Assembly: GCA_023665245.1 (NCBI GenBank)
Contig: JAMPEH010000003.1
Span: 1-64,000, forward strand
Length of the DNA stretch: 64,000 nt
Reading direction: 5' to 3'
Origin: Muribaculaceae bacterium
Lineage (GTDB): Bacteria; Pseudomonadota; Alphaproteobacteria; Rs-D84
Part shown: in pieces, positions 1-8,313 of the stretch
Position numbering within the stretch: the first letter of the stretch is position 1
Layout of the letters: every line of letters begins with the position of its first letter
The notes under the pieces: model-generated
What the model was told of the DNA's origin: nothing
Databases searched by the model: none
The model's input: only the letters and a program-made list of their open reading frames with translations
Translations under genes and position numbers: made by a program

Positions 1-45
1 GCAAATCCGCTAAAAATGTTATTGAATTTGCCGCAAAGTACAACT

Positions 46-119
46 TGGTTGGGGCGCACGGATTCGAACCATGATAAAGAGAACCAAAATCTCTTGTCCT
101 ACCATTAGACGACACCCCA
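46..119 (-). tRNA. tRNA-Gln (anticodon TTG)
   Basis: The reverse complement folds as a complete cloverleaf with a 7-bp acceptor stem (one G-T pair), a T-arm with GGTTCGAATCC, and the anticodon loop TTTTGGT giving anticodon TTG. The terminal CCA is encoded at 46-48. It lies alone at the window edge and nothing else is visible in bases 1-45. Confidence 0.95.
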
Positions 120-230
120 ATAACATTGTGCAATTATAAATATAATTGCGCGTTTTGCAATAATAAAATTATTTTTATATCAGTTATTTGTTTGCAACAT
201 TAAAAAATAATGTTATTATGTTCTGCGATA

Positions 231-350
231 TTGGTCCCATCGTTCCTGCCTATGCTTGCCCACACAACATAGTTGTGCGGGTCCCAGCTGCAGGAATGAC
301 AAAGGGAAAGAAGAAATAGGGAAATCTATTTCCAAGTTTTGGTCCCATCG
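231..350. repeat. 13-bp direct repeat flanking a small palindromic element beside tRNA-Glu
   Basis: TTGGTCCCATCGT occurs at 231-243 and again at 339-351, where it forms the 5' end of tRNA-Glu. The intervening segment carries an outer inverted repeat (TTCCTGC near 244 and GCAGGAA near 290) and an inner CACAAC/GTTGTG hairpin. It resembles the other REP-like elements in the window. The direct repeats could be a target-site duplication or a partial tRNA-gene copy. Apart from this element nothing is seen between the two tRNA genes. Confidence 0.6.
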
Positions 351-415
351 TCTAGCGGTTAGGACATCGGATTCTCATTCCGGCAACACGGGTTCGATTC
401 CCGTTGGGACTGCCA
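341..415 (+). tRNA. tRNA-Glu (anticodon CTC)
   Basis: This is a full cloverleaf with acceptor stem GGTCCCA/TGGGACT, D-arm, anticodon stem TCGGA/TCCGG around loop TTCTCAT (anticodon CTC), T-arm GGGTTCGATTCCC and an encoded CCA at 413-415. Confidence 0.95.
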
Positions 416-489
416 AAATAAATAACGACCACACGGTCGTTTTTTGTTTGAGTTTTATATCATCACAGTAACACAAGAACAAAGTCCAG

Positions 490-518
490 TTTACAGAAAA
501 GGCGTTTTGTGATATAAT
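490..518 (+). promoter_or_regulatory. promoter for a probably leaderless mRNA
   Basis: TTTACA (490-495), a 17-bp spacer and an extended -10 TGATATAAT ending at 518. The start codon of the zeta-toxin-like gene begins at 525, only 6 nt after the -10 box, and no Shine-Dalgarno sequence fits between them. Transcription would start at or beside the ATG. Confidence 0.7.
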
Positions 519-524
519 GTAATC

Positions 525-1073
525 ATGAGAAAAACAATGTATCTTGTTGCTGGACCAAATGGTAGCGGTAAAACAACACTCGCCAGGGAACTGGTCACTG
601 ATGAAGATACACTTTTTTTGAACGCCGACGAAATTGCCGCCGCATTGAACGACAAAGTCGGAATACAAGCAGGAAAAATATTACTAAACCAAATAAATGA
701 GACAATATCTGCGGGGCGTTCATTTGTACTGGAATCAACTATTTCTGGAAAATATCATTTAGACGCCATAAAACGTGCCAAACAGAAAAAATATAACATT
801 ATTTTAATTTATGTATTTTTAGACTCTGTTAAACAAAATCTGGCCCGGATTCAAATGCGTGTAAAACTGGGTGGGCATAACGTTCCAAAAACAGATGTCA
901 TTCGCAGATATAATCGCAGTTTGCAGAATTTTTGGGAATTGTCAGACATAATTCCAAATTGGGATTTATATTATAATGGCGATTCAAAATTTCATTTGGT
1001 TGCCCGAAAAGGGACTAAAAAACTTGAAATACTGGATACTGAGCTCTATAATAAGATAAAGAAAACACAATAA
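525..1073 (+). CDS. zeta-toxin-like P-loop kinase (COG4185 type)
   Basis: A 182-residue P-loop NTPase. Walker A (GPNGSGKTT) is at residues 10-18, followed by the FLNADEIAAAL segment typical of the family, SFVLESTISG in the middle and a GGHNVP...RRY basic stretch near residues 125-140. COG4185 proteins resemble the zeta toxin kinases, which phosphorylate UDP-N-acetylglucosamine in characterised members; the substrate here is unknown. The stop codon overlaps the start of a 47-codon gene (TAATG), as in toxin-antitoxin pairs. The ATG sits 6 nt downstream of a -10 box, suggesting a leaderless message. Family assignment is good; toxin function is inference. Confidence 0.85.
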   Translation: MRKTMYLVAGPNGSGKTTLARELVTDEDTLFLNADEIAAALNDKVGIQAGKILLNQINETISAGRSFVLESTISGKYHLDAIKRAKQKKYNIILIYVFLDSVKQNLARIQMRVKLGGHNVPKTDVIRRYNRSLQNFWELSDIIPNWDLYYNGDSKFHLVARKGTKKLEILDTELYNKIKKTQ

Positions 1074-1216
1074 TGACAAAAGAACGTTTAGAATTATCTG
1101 AAAAAATACAAAAACTTGCCGACCGTGGTGTTCGCAAGGCGCGTACTGCTGCAAAAAAAGCGGGCGTGCCTGTATGCTATGCAAAAAACGGTAAATTAGT
1201 GTATGTAAAACTGTAA
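1073..1216 (+). CDS. 47-residue partner of the zeta-like kinase, candidate antitoxin
   Basis: The ATG at 1073 overlaps the TAA of the kinase gene (TAATG), so the two are translationally coupled. The product begins MTKERLELSEKIQKLADRGV and ends in an AKNGKLVYVKL segment. It is helical, strongly basic in the middle (RKARTAAKKAG) and has a short C-terminal strand. Its size, position and coupling fit an antitoxin or chaperone of the kinase. I do not recognise a named family, so the role rests on context alone. Confidence 0.7.
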   Translation: MTKERLELSEKIQKLADRGVRKARTAAKKAGVPVCYAKNGKLVYVKL

Positions 1217-1254
1217 AATAACATTAATTTAAAACACCGGTTGGTATTTTTATT

Positions 1255-1794
1255 TTATCGAATTAATTCCAGTTTACGGTTCAGTAATGAATCCAGGCGC
1301 AGTTGATACATATCTATTTGTGCGTGCATTGCGCTGTCGCATCTGTTTTTTATAATCTGGTATTCTGGACGGAATGCAGCGACCCGACGCCCATATTCGC
1401 GTATTTTACGTTTGTTATTATTGTACATGCGTTCAACCGACGCAACACTAGATAAATTCCGATATTGGATAAATACAACAGGCGTACGCAATATAAATGC
1501 ACTGGGGTGTGCCCTGTGTATCAATTCAATCGCATAATCCAACAGACGTTCATTTTCGCGTTCCAATGTGTCAATATCGCATGCATTATTACGAATATAT
1601 CGATAATTTGAATTTTTACGCATTTGGTACGCCATGGCACCGGCGTATGCATTACGCACCGAATCAATAGAACTGCGCGTTTGTGCGATTTCACGATTAA
1701 CACGCATCAACGGTGTTTGGGCGTGCGCCACGCCACCAAACATTGCCGCGATAAATATTGCAGTCGTTATAAAAATTTGTTCTTTCATATTCAT
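1255..1794 (-). CDS. secreted protein of unknown function
   Basis: About 179 residues. An N-terminal signal peptide is visible (MNMKEQIFITTAIFIAAMFG, then a VAHA-type cleavage site), so the product is exported. The mature part is helical and rich in Arg, with two cysteines near residues 73 and 155, and looks like a periplasmic helical protein. A TTG lies upstream at 1806, but the ATG at 1794 (or 1788) places the signal peptide correctly. No family is recognised. It is convergent with the zeta-like pair. Confidence 0.75.
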   Translation of the reverse strand: MNMKEQIFITTAIFIAAMFGGVAHAQTPLMRVNREIAQTRSSIDSVRNAYAGAMAYQMRKNSNYRYIRNNACDIDTLERENERLLDYAIELIHRAHPSAFILRTPVVFIQYRNLSSVASVERMYNNNKRKIREYGRRVAAFRPEYQIIKNRCDSAMHAQIDMYQLRLDSLLNRKLELIR

Positions 1795-1861
1795 AATTAT
1801 GCCCAATATAAATTACGGTTATTTTATTACAAAGATTTGACATGTCAAAAATATTTATCAA

Positions 1862-1887
1862 CAAAAAAACGGGTGCGTTGCACCCGT
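1862..1887 (-). terminator. rho-independent terminator
   Basis: The hairpin ACGGGTGC-gtt-GCACCCGT (1869-1887) is followed on the minus strand by a run of seven T. It lies just after the stop codon of the last kinase-like gene and probably ends the gyrA-merR-kinase transcript. Confidence 0.85.
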
Positions 1888-1893
1888 TTATAA

Positions 1894-2652
1894 TTATGAT
1901 TTATGTTCTGCGTTATAAAGCCGCATATATTCACGTTCCGCGACCGCAAATATCGCACGCTTTTCCGGATTGGGGTGCCGATACAGACGCCAATAGAAAT
2001 TTCCAAACTTGGCATTTTCCCAATCTATTACAGCCATTATCTTAAACGTTTTTGGGTCAATTATAAAGTTTTCCAGGTTATTCCAATCTTCGTGATTCCA
2101 TCCATAAAATGGACGTGGAATATCAACCGGGTACTGTTTATATTTTTTCAAGCAATCGGGGTCATGACGTGACACTTCAAACAAAAACGCACCAATCTGT
2201 TTTCCAATTTTATTCGCATTTTTTATTATAACATCGACTGGTAAATGCGACAGTGCAGTTCCACCAGAAATATAATCATATCGCCGAATAATATCACGGC
2301 CATTTTGCACTAATTCAACATCCGGGGTAAAGAACGGTGAAATGTCACGAAAATATTTCACAATATCATATTCACGCCGTGCGATAGCATTCGCCTTATG
2401 CATGCATGAAAACTTATACGCATATTTTTTATTTACGCCCAAAACCAAACTTTTACCACCGGCACCATAGAATTTTTCTATCCTGGCACGGCGACCATGC
2501 GTGCGTCGAACAAAACGCATACAACGCCCCAGTGGTGCCGTGATGTTCACACGCACACGGCGACGTGTTTGACCGTTGGCGATAAAACTGCCCACCAGAT
2601 TACCAAAAAATTTACGCACAGATAACGGCAACATCATTATTTTCCCCCACAT
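1894..2652 (-). CDS. aminoglycoside/choline kinase-fold protein, paralogue 1
   Basis: Up to 252 residues (a start at residue 6 or 7 would better match its paralogue). The C-terminal half carries the APH/choline-kinase catalytic pattern: WNHEDWNNLEN near residue 186, where the usual HGD is HED but the catalytic Asp is kept, and VIDWENAKFG near residue 208 (metal-binding Asp). A Lys in AYKFS near residue 80 could be the ATP-binding lysine. It is the third of three tandem paralogues and overlaps the previous stop by 16 nt. The substrate is unknown; drug resistance is not implied. Confidence 0.8.
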   Translation of the reverse strand: MWGKIMMLPLSVRKFFGNLVGSFIANGQTRRRVRVNITAPLGRCMRFVRRTHGRRARIEKFYGAGGKSLVLGVNKKYAYKFSCMHKANAIARREYDIVKYFRDISPFFTPDVELVQNGRDIIRRYDYISGGTALSHLPVDVIIKNANKIGKQIGAFLFEVSRHDPDCLKKYKQYPVDIPRPFYGWNHEDWNNLENFIIDPKTFKIMAVIDWENAKFGNFYWRLYRHPNPEKRAIFAVAEREYMRLYNAEHKS

Positions 2653-3368
2653 AATTTCAAATACTGGTCACGAACACGCGACATAAATTCAGCGCGCCAA
2701 GGTCTGCGAGAATTCCATATATTTGAAAAGTCACCATATCTGCAATCTTCCCAATCAATAATGGCGATTATATTTTTTGTTCTTGGATTTATCATAAAAT
2801 TACTTTCAATATCACCATGATACCAACCGTAATCTTGGTGCGGTGTATCGGCGTTATCCGGTATTAAATCACGAATAGATTTTGGATCAGACATGCCAAT
2901 TACATATAAGAATTTTGCAATCTGCGCGGCCCACACGTCTGCATTTTCACGAATATCATGCGCACCAATTTGATCAATATTTCGACCAGGGATATATTCA
3001 TATTTCCGAACCAAGATATCTTTATATTTCAATATTTCAACAGGCGGTATATAAATTGGTGAAATATCAATAAATGCATCAACAACACGCTTTTCACGCG
3101 ACACCACAGATTCAGATGCATTATTGCGCAATGGAAATTTGTAAACAAAATCATCATTTGCAATTATAATCAAATTACGTGCACGAAATCCGACCGCCGT
3201 ACGAATCTTTAATTTTTTTACACCTAAATCCTGACGAATAAACTTTTTATATGCACCGATATCCGAATTTAAAATAACACGTAAATGATTACGTTTTTCC
3301 CGGTTTGGAACCAGGCCACAAATCAAATTTGTGAAAAAATGTCTAACAGGTTGTGTATGCTTTTTCAT
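2637..3368 (-). CDS. aminoglycoside/choline kinase-fold protein, paralogue 2
   Basis: 243 residues. YGWYHGDIESNF near residue 181 gives a normal HGD...N catalytic loop, and IIAIIDWEDCRYGDF gives the metal-binding Asp; VYKFP near residue 77 holds the likely ATP lysine. It shares with its neighbours a basic N-terminal segment (RxxxxHLRVILNSDIGAYKKFIRQ) and the spacing of all motifs, but is the most divergent of the three. It lies 31 nt after paralogue 3 and overlaps paralogue 1, so the three are probably co-transcribed. Confidence 0.8.
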   Translation of the reverse strand: MKKHTQPVRHFFTNLICGLVPNREKRNHLRVILNSDIGAYKKFIRQDLGVKKLKIRTAVGFRARNLIIIANDDFVYKFPLRNNASESVVSREKRVVDAFIDISPIYIPPVEILKYKDILVRKYEYIPGRNIDQIGAHDIRENADVWAAQIAKFLYVIGMSDPKSIRDLIPDNADTPHQDYGWYHGDIESNFMINPRTKNIIAIIDWEDCRYGDFSNIWNSRRPWRAEFMSRVRDQYLKLCGGK

Positions 3369-3399
3369 TATTAATAACCAATATTTTTTTCAAGAGCCC

Positions 3400-4137
3400 C
3401 TATCGTATGTTTGCGTTGTGTGCATTCCATAAATTTGTATATTCGCGAATTATTGCCGTAGCCATCGCCCGATCTTTGGACCGCATCATATACTGGTAAA
3501 AATCACTAAACTTGGCATTTTCCCAATCAATAATCGCCGTCAATTTCATCGTTGATGTATCAACAAATAAATTACCATTATTTATAAAGTCGCCATGATT
3601 CCATCCATAAAACATTTGTGGCGTGTCATTTGGATTTGACTTGTACTGTTTTAATTCATCGGGGTCGGCGCATCCCATTGCATATAAAATTTCTGCAATC
3701 TGGTGTGCCAGATAATCCCGATTTTTATCCAATATATCTTGTGATAGGTCTGATAGCAGCGTTCCATTTATATATTCATATTTACGTACCAAATTTTTAC
3801 CATCTTTTAATAAAACAACATCTGGACTATATACGGGGATTTTATCCTTGAAATAAGACACAACATCATATTCGCGTTTGGCAATAAAGTTTCCATTTCG
3901 CAAACACGAAAATTTATATATCGCAATATCATTAACCGCAATCAATAACCCTTTGCCACCACCACCGTAAAATGTTTTAAGTTTTAAATCTTTGATATCC
4001 GGATGTTGTGCACGAACAAAACGCATACAATGGCCCAGTGGTGCGGTAATATTTACACGGATACGACGGCGGTCAAATTTATCGCTATAAAACGCACTGA
4101 CAAGATTCGCAATAAATTTTCTGATATTACGTGACAT
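3400..4137 (-). CDS. aminoglycoside/choline kinase-fold protein, paralogue 3
   Basis: 245 residues. The APH-type catalytic loop is NHGDFINNGN at residues 180-189 and the metal Asp is in IIDWE at 202-206; the ATP lysine is probably K75 in IYKFS. The N-terminal segment RRIRVNITAPLGHCMRFVR is nearly identical to that of paralogue 1, showing recent duplication. The gene follows merR by 22 nt on the same strand. The family phosphorylates small hydroxyl compounds (choline, homoserine, aminoglycosides, sugars); which one here cannot be told. Confidence 0.82.
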   Translation of the reverse strand: MSRNIRKFIANLVSAFYSDKFDRRRIRVNITAPLGHCMRFVRAQHPDIKDLKLKTFYGGGGKGLLIAVNDIAIYKFSCLRNGNFIAKREYDVVSYFKDKIPVYSPDVVLLKDGKNLVRKYEYINGTLLSDLSQDILDKNRDYLAHQIAEILYAMGCADPDELKQYKSNPNDTPQMFYGWNHGDFINNGNLFVDTSTMKLTAIIDWENAKFSDFYQYMMRSKDRAMATAIIREYTNLWNAHNANIR

Positions 4138-4159
4138 ATTTATTTCCCTGGGACTAACA

Positions 4160-4555
4160 TTATGCTAATAAATTTTTGGCATCCATTAATAAACTGATTG
4201 CAGCACGAATTTCAGCGCGATTGTCAGGATGCGTCGATGTTGGCGTCACAATATCGGGTGCGGTGTCTGCAAGTGCAGCCCCACCAGTGATACTTATTGC
4301 ATCCAATGACTTTGGAAATTTACCATCATGCAATAATTTTTTAACACCTGCAATTGTCATACCATGGCGGTATAATAATTCTTTGATAATCGTCAAACGT
4401 TCTATCGTTTCTGCACGATAATATCGACGACCACCGGCCCCCGTTGTGGGACGCACCGCCACAGGAAATTGTTTTTCCCAATAACGCAAGGTATGGGCCG
4501 GTATGGAAAGCCGACGTGATACCTCGTTAATAGATGCAAAGTATTCGTTTTCCAT
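4160..4555 (-). CDS. MerR-family transcriptional regulator
   Basis: 131 residues with a MerR winged helix at the N terminus: SINEVSRRLSIPAHTLRYWE (residues 8-27), then the wing GAGGRRYYRAETIERL and a second HTH-like helix pair (IKELLYRHGMTIAGVKKLL). Residues after about 85 are low-complexity and there is no cysteine sensor, so it is not a metal-type MerR. It follows gyrA by 18 nt. In many alphaproteobacteria a similar MerR protein sits next to ihfA; here it is next to gyrA and upstream of the kinase paralogues. Confidence 0.88.
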   Translation of the reverse strand: MENEYFASINEVSRRLSIPAHTLRYWEKQFPVAVRPTTGAGGRRYYRAETIERLTIIKELLYRHGMTIAGVKKLLHDGKFPKSLDAISITGGAALADTAPDIVTPTSTHPDNRAEIRAAISLLMDAKNLLA

Positions 4556-4573
4556 ATTCGGCCCTTTGTTTCT

Positions 4574-7333
4574 TTATTCTGCGGATTCTGCGATTTGTTC
4601 AGCCACATCTGATTCAACAGCCGCATCTTCGGCATCCGTTCCCATAATTGATATGGCGGATACAACCTTTTCATTTTCTGCGGTGCGGAACAATGTTACA
4701 CCAGCTGTCGCACGACCTGCGATACGAACGTCTGCGACCGGGGTTCTAATAATTTTACCGCCGTTTGTAACCATGATAATGTCATGGTCATCAGCAACAG
4801 GGAACGAACCAGCCACCGCGGTGTTTTTACCACCCAGTTTTATGTTTGCAAACCCGTTTCCGCCACGATGTGTCGTGCGATATTCGTATGCAGATGTACG
4901 TTTACCAAATCCATTTTCAGATACTGTCAAAATGAATTCTTCGGCAGCGGCCATTTGTGCCATTTGTTCATCCGTTAATGTGACGTTTGATGTATTTTCC
5001 ATTTCGTCGTCTGATACTTCTTCTTCGACATCGCCCGCGGCACGACGCAGGGCGCGGCTTTGTTTAATATATGCCGCACGAATATTGGCATCAGATTCAC
5101 CGTGATTTAGCATTGCCATACCAATAATTTTATCATCGCCGGCCAGATTCATACCGCGGACACCGGTTGAATTGCGTCCCGCAAAGATGCGGATTTCAGG
5201 TACCGGGAATCGGATACAACGACCACGATATGTTGATAGGAATACGTCTTGGTCTTCGCTGCATGGCAATACTGAAATCAGGCTGTCACCGTCATCCAAT
5301 TTCATTGCGATTTTACCGTTTGCACGAATTGAATCAAAATCAGACATGCGATTGCGACGCACCGTACCAGATGCGGTTGCGAACATCAAGAAATGTTCTT
5401 TACCGGATGCTTTCACACGTTCGACGTCTTCGTCTGATACCGGCAAGATTGCAGTTATTGTTTCGTCTTTTTCCAACGGCAACAAATTCACCAGTGGGCG
5501 TCCCTTGGATGCGGCGGCGGCCTCTGGCAACTTATATGTTTTTAATTTATAGCATAATCCCTTGGAAGAGAAGAACAACAACGGCGTATGCGTGTTTGCA
5601 ACAAACACCTGTACAACATAGTCATCGTCTTTGGTGGTCATTGCATTGCGGCCCTTGCCCCCGCGTTTTTGTGCACGATACGTATCCAATGATACGCGTT
5701 TGATATATCCGGTATTTGATACAGTGATAACCATATCTTCACGTGCAATCAAATCTTCGATATCAATATCAATTTCTGCATCAGATATTTCTGTACGACG
5801 CGGTGACGCCCAGTTATCACGAACAGATGTTGTTTCATCACGAATAATTTGGATAATTCTTTCATGACTGCCCAAGATATCCAACAGGTCTTTGATTAAT
5901 GCACCAAGTCCAACTAAATCATCGTGCAATTTATCACGTTCCAGTCCCGTCAATCTGTGCAGTTGCAATTCCAAGATTGCACGCGCTTGGTCTTCGGACA
6001 TATAGAACATGCCATCCTTGTATTCGGTGTTCGGATCATCAATTAACTGAATATAATTTTCAATATCAGATGCCTTCCATCCACGTGATGTAAGTGCCAT
6101 GCGTGCCTCTTCTGGATTGGCACTGGTTTTAATCAATTCAATAACTTCGTCCAAATTGCCAACCGCGACCGACAATCCCAACAATGTGTGAGCACGATTA
6201 CGTGCCTTATTCAAATCAAATATTGTACGACGACGGATAACATCTGTACGGAATTCAATAAACGCATCCAGAACGCCACGGATATTAAATAACATCGGGC
6301 GACCACGGTTCAACGCCATCATGTTAACCGGGAAATTCGTCTGCATTTCCGTATATTGGAACAGATGGTTTAACACAACGTCATAAATTGCATCACGCTT
6401 TAATTCAATAACAACACGCACACCTTCTTTGGATGATTCGTCACGAATTTCAGAAATACCCTCGATACGTTTATCCTTAATCAATTCGGCAATTTTGATT
6501 ATCAATTGTGCCTTGTTTACCTGATACGGTAATTCTGTGACAACAATCGCCTGGTGGTCATGAAATTCTTCCATGTGTGTTTTTGCACGAACAATTATTG
6601 AACCACGACCTGTTGTATGTGCTTTGTACGCGCCAGCACGCCCCATAATAATCGCACCCGTCGGAAAATCAGGTCCCGGAACAATTGTAAACAATTCATC
6701 ATCTGTGACGGATGGATTGTCTAAGATTGCAAGGATGGCATTACAAACCTCGCCCAGGTTATAGGTTGGAACATTTGTTGCCATACCAACCGCAATACCA
6801 GAGCCACCATTTACCAAGAAATTTGGAAATTTTGTCGGCAAAACCAATGGTTCTTGTAATGTACCATCAAAGTTCGGCTGCCAATCAACAGTATCTTTGT
6901 CCATATCATCCATCATGGACGCACCCAGTTTTGAAAGTCTCGCCTCGGTATAACGCATAGCTGCAGCCTTGTCCCCATCGCGCGAACCAAAGTTACCCTG
7001 ACCCTGGACCAGCATTTCCCCCATCGAGAAGTCTTGTCCCATACGAACCATGGCCTCATAAATAGAACTGTCACCATGCGGATGGTATTTACCCATAACT
7101 TCACCCACGATACGGGCGGATTTAACTGTTGCCCGGGTTGATGGCGCAACATCGTTCATAACATACAAGATACGACGATGCACAGGCTTGCACCCATCGC
7201 GAACATCAGGCAATGCGCGGTCGACAATTACCGACATCGCATAGTCCAAAAAACTGGTCCGCATTTCATGTTCAATAGAAGACTGGGGTACTTTTACCGC
7301 GGTCGCATCATTAAATTCATTTGTTTCAGACAT
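4574..7333 (-). CDS. gyrA: DNA gyrase subunit A
   Basis: 919 residues. The winged-helix and tower region contains the catalytic tyrosine Y128 ([10 protein letters not shown]). The quinolone-resistance region reads [10 protein letters not shown], with a Ser at the position of E. coli Ser83 and Glu at the Asp87 position. The C-terminal beta-pinwheel has the GyrA box as QKRGGKG, which favours gyrase over topoisomerase IV. The start ATG at 7333 is followed by [20 protein letters not shown]. GyrA passes one DNA duplex through another with GyrB to introduce negative supercoils. gyrB is not in the window. Confidence 0.97.
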   Translation of the reverse strand: MSETNEFNDATAVKVPQSSIEHEMRTSFLDYAMSVIVDRALPDVRDGCKPVHRRILYVMNDVAPSTRATVKSARIVGEVMGKYHPHGDSSIYEAMVRMGQDFSMGEMLVQGQGNFGSRDGDKAAAMRYTEARLSKLGASMMDDMDKDTVDWQPNFDGTLQEPLVLPTKFPNFLVNGGSGIAVGMATNVPTYNLGEVCNAILAILDNPSVTDDELFTIVPGPDFPTGAIIMGRAGAYKAHTTGRGSIIVRAKTHMEEFHDHQAIVVTELPYQVNKAQLIIKIAELIKDKRIEGISEIRDESSKEGVRVVIELKRDAIYDVVLNHLFQYTEMQTNFPVNMMALNRGRPMLFNIRGVLDAFIEFRTDVIRRRTIFDLNKARNRAHTLLGLSVAVGNLDEVIELIKTSANPEEARMALTSRGWKASDIENYIQLIDDPNTEYKDGMFYMSEDQARAILELQLHRLTGLERDKLHDDLVGLGALIKDLLDILGSHERIIQIIRDETTSVRDNWASPRRTEISDAEIDIDIEDLIAREDMVITVSNTGYIKRVSLDTYRAQKRGGKGRNAMTTKDDDYVVQVFVANTHTPLLFFSSKGLCYKLKTYKLPEAAAASKGRPLVNLLPLEKDETITAILPVSDEDVERVKASGKEHFLMFATASGTVRRNRMSDFDSIRANGKIAMKLDDGDSLISVLPCSEDQDVFLSTYRGRCIRFPVPEIRIFAGRNSTGVRGMNLAGDDKIIGMAMLNHGESDANIRAAYIKQSRALRRAAGDVEEEVSDDEMENTSNVTLTDEQMAQMAAAEEFILTVSENGFGKRTSAYEYRTTHRGGNGFANIKLGGKNTAVAGSFPVADDHDIIMVTNGGKIIRTPVADVRIAGRATAGVTLFRTAENEKVVSAISIMGTDAEDAAVESDVAEQIAESAE

Positions 7334-7473
7334 GGCTTAAATTTTTCCTTCGTTTTTATATATGGACAATAGCAAATTTTTAGGTAAAGGGTCAAGAAAT
7401 AACCAACAAAAACAAACTTGACAAATTAAAGATTTGTGATACAATTATATAAAATACACAAGAGAGATACGAA

Positions 7474-7680
7474 ATGAATAACGACAAAAGCATTTTAGAA
7501 GAAACATTACATCAAATTCGCGACATGTACAGCCCGGCCAACGACCGCATGTCCAAAATTCAGTTAAATATTGCGGTCAGCATGCTGAAAGGCATGATTT
7601 CTGTGCAACAGGCATCAGAAAAACTGGGCAGCAAAATGAAACAACATCTGCAAAACCACATTAAATCAAAGGTACGTTAA
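7474..7680 (+). CDS. small helical protein, unknown
   Basis: 68 residues beginning MNNDKSILEETLHQIRDMYS, helical and charged, without signal peptide or cysteine. A Shine-Dalgarno-like AAGAGAGAT lies upstream and an AT-rich promoter region starts around 7430. It is divergent from gyrA and followed within 2 nt by a 31-codon reading frame and then rpmH. I do not recognise a family. Confidence 0.65.
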   Translation: MNNDKSILEETLHQIRDMYSPANDRMSKIQLNIAVSMLKGMISVQQASEKLGSKMKQHLQNHIKSKVR

Positions 7681-7681
7681 A

Positions 7682-7777
7682 ATGTTCTTGCCATTATGGA
7701 AATTATTTGCCGCAATATTCACATATTATTTGATGTTAGAGGCACTGAAAAAATTCGGATTAATAAAATCTAAATAA
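7682..7777 (+). CDS. 31-residue hydrophobic small protein
   Basis: The ATG follows the stop of the 68-residue gene by one base. The product begins MFLPLWKLFAAIFTYYLMLE and ends in KKFGLIKSK: one potential membrane helix with a basic C-terminal tail. Coupling to the upstream gene and the clean membrane-protein pattern argue for a real small protein, but no homologue is known to me. Confidence 0.5.
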   Translation: MFLPLWKLFAAIFTYYLMLEALKKFGLIKSK

Positions 7778-7833
7778 AAAGGTTGCGTTTTTATAAAACG
7801 TATGGTTAAATAGGGGCACAAAAGGATTTAGTT

Positions 7834-7986
7834 ATGGCAACAAAACGTACTTATCAACCGTCGAAAACCCGTCGCGTACGCACGCATGGTTTCCGCGAAA
7901 GAATGTCTACAAAAAGCGGACGCGAGGTTTTAAACCGTCGCCGTGCCGTGGGACGCAAAAGATTGGCAGCAACCGCTGCAAACTAA
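7834..7986 (+). CDS. rpmH: 50S ribosomal protein L34
   Basis: 50 residues. [20 protein letters not shown] and [13 protein letters not shown] match the L34 signature along its whole length. It carries a three-residue N-terminal addition (MAT) before KRTYQPS. The AAAGGA ribosome-binding site lies 8 nt upstream. L34 is part of the large subunit. rpmH is usually followed by rnpA; here a terminator follows directly and rnpA is absent. Confidence 0.97.
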   Translation: MATKRTYQPSKTRRVRTHGFRERMSTKSGREVLNRRRAVGRKRLAATAAN

Positions 7987-7990
7987 AAAG

Positions 7991-8012
7991 AACCGCCGAC
8001 TGGCGGTTTTTT
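7991..8012 (+). terminator. rpmH terminator
   Basis: Hairpin AACCGCC/GGCGGTT with loop gact, followed by TTTTTT, directly after the rpmH stop codon. Confidence 0.9.
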
Positions 8013-8061
8013 GTATCAATGAATAATGTGTTTTATATTTGCATAAAAAATACCCCCACGA

Positions 8062-8284
8062 TATAATATCCATATCACCAGGCGTTCTGGTGATGGGGTG
8101 TGAGAACCCGTTCAACAGCATCGGAACATATACCCACGGCGCAATGCGCCAATTATAGGTATTGTTTTGATGAATAAAGACTCCTGTACCCACGTGGGTC
8201 AGGAGGGCTGCGAATATATTGAATAAGCACACAATTCTGTTGATTGTTCTCAACCTCCTGACCACCTGAACATGGTGGTTTTTC
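8062..8284 (+). promoter_or_regulatory. structured leader RNA, copy A, with its own promoter
   Basis: A -10 box TATAAT (8062-8067) is followed by hairpin CACCAG/CTGGTG (8076-8092), then GGGGTGTGAGAACCC (8095-8109), which can form a GGGT/ACCC hairpin. Segment 1 (CTCCTG, 8181-8186) can pair with segment 2 (CAGGAGG, 8200-8206). Segment 2 can instead pair with segment 3 (CCTCCTGAC, 8254-8262). Between 2 and 3 lies the conserved GAATATATTGAATAAG (8212-8227) and a small ACAAT/ATTGT hairpin. A terminator-like hairpin ACCACC/GGTGGT plus T run ends at 8283, about 30 nt before the ATG. Four more copies occur in the window with compensating changes. Confidence 0.75.
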
Positions 8285-8313
8285 ATTTCGAAAACAACAG
8301 GAGAAAAGAACAA

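Noticed and set aside
1894..4137. Aminoglycoside-resistance genes
   Set aside because: Only the APH/choline kinase fold is visible. Nothing shows drug substrate, and tandem placement behind gyrA fits a housekeeping or surface role as well.
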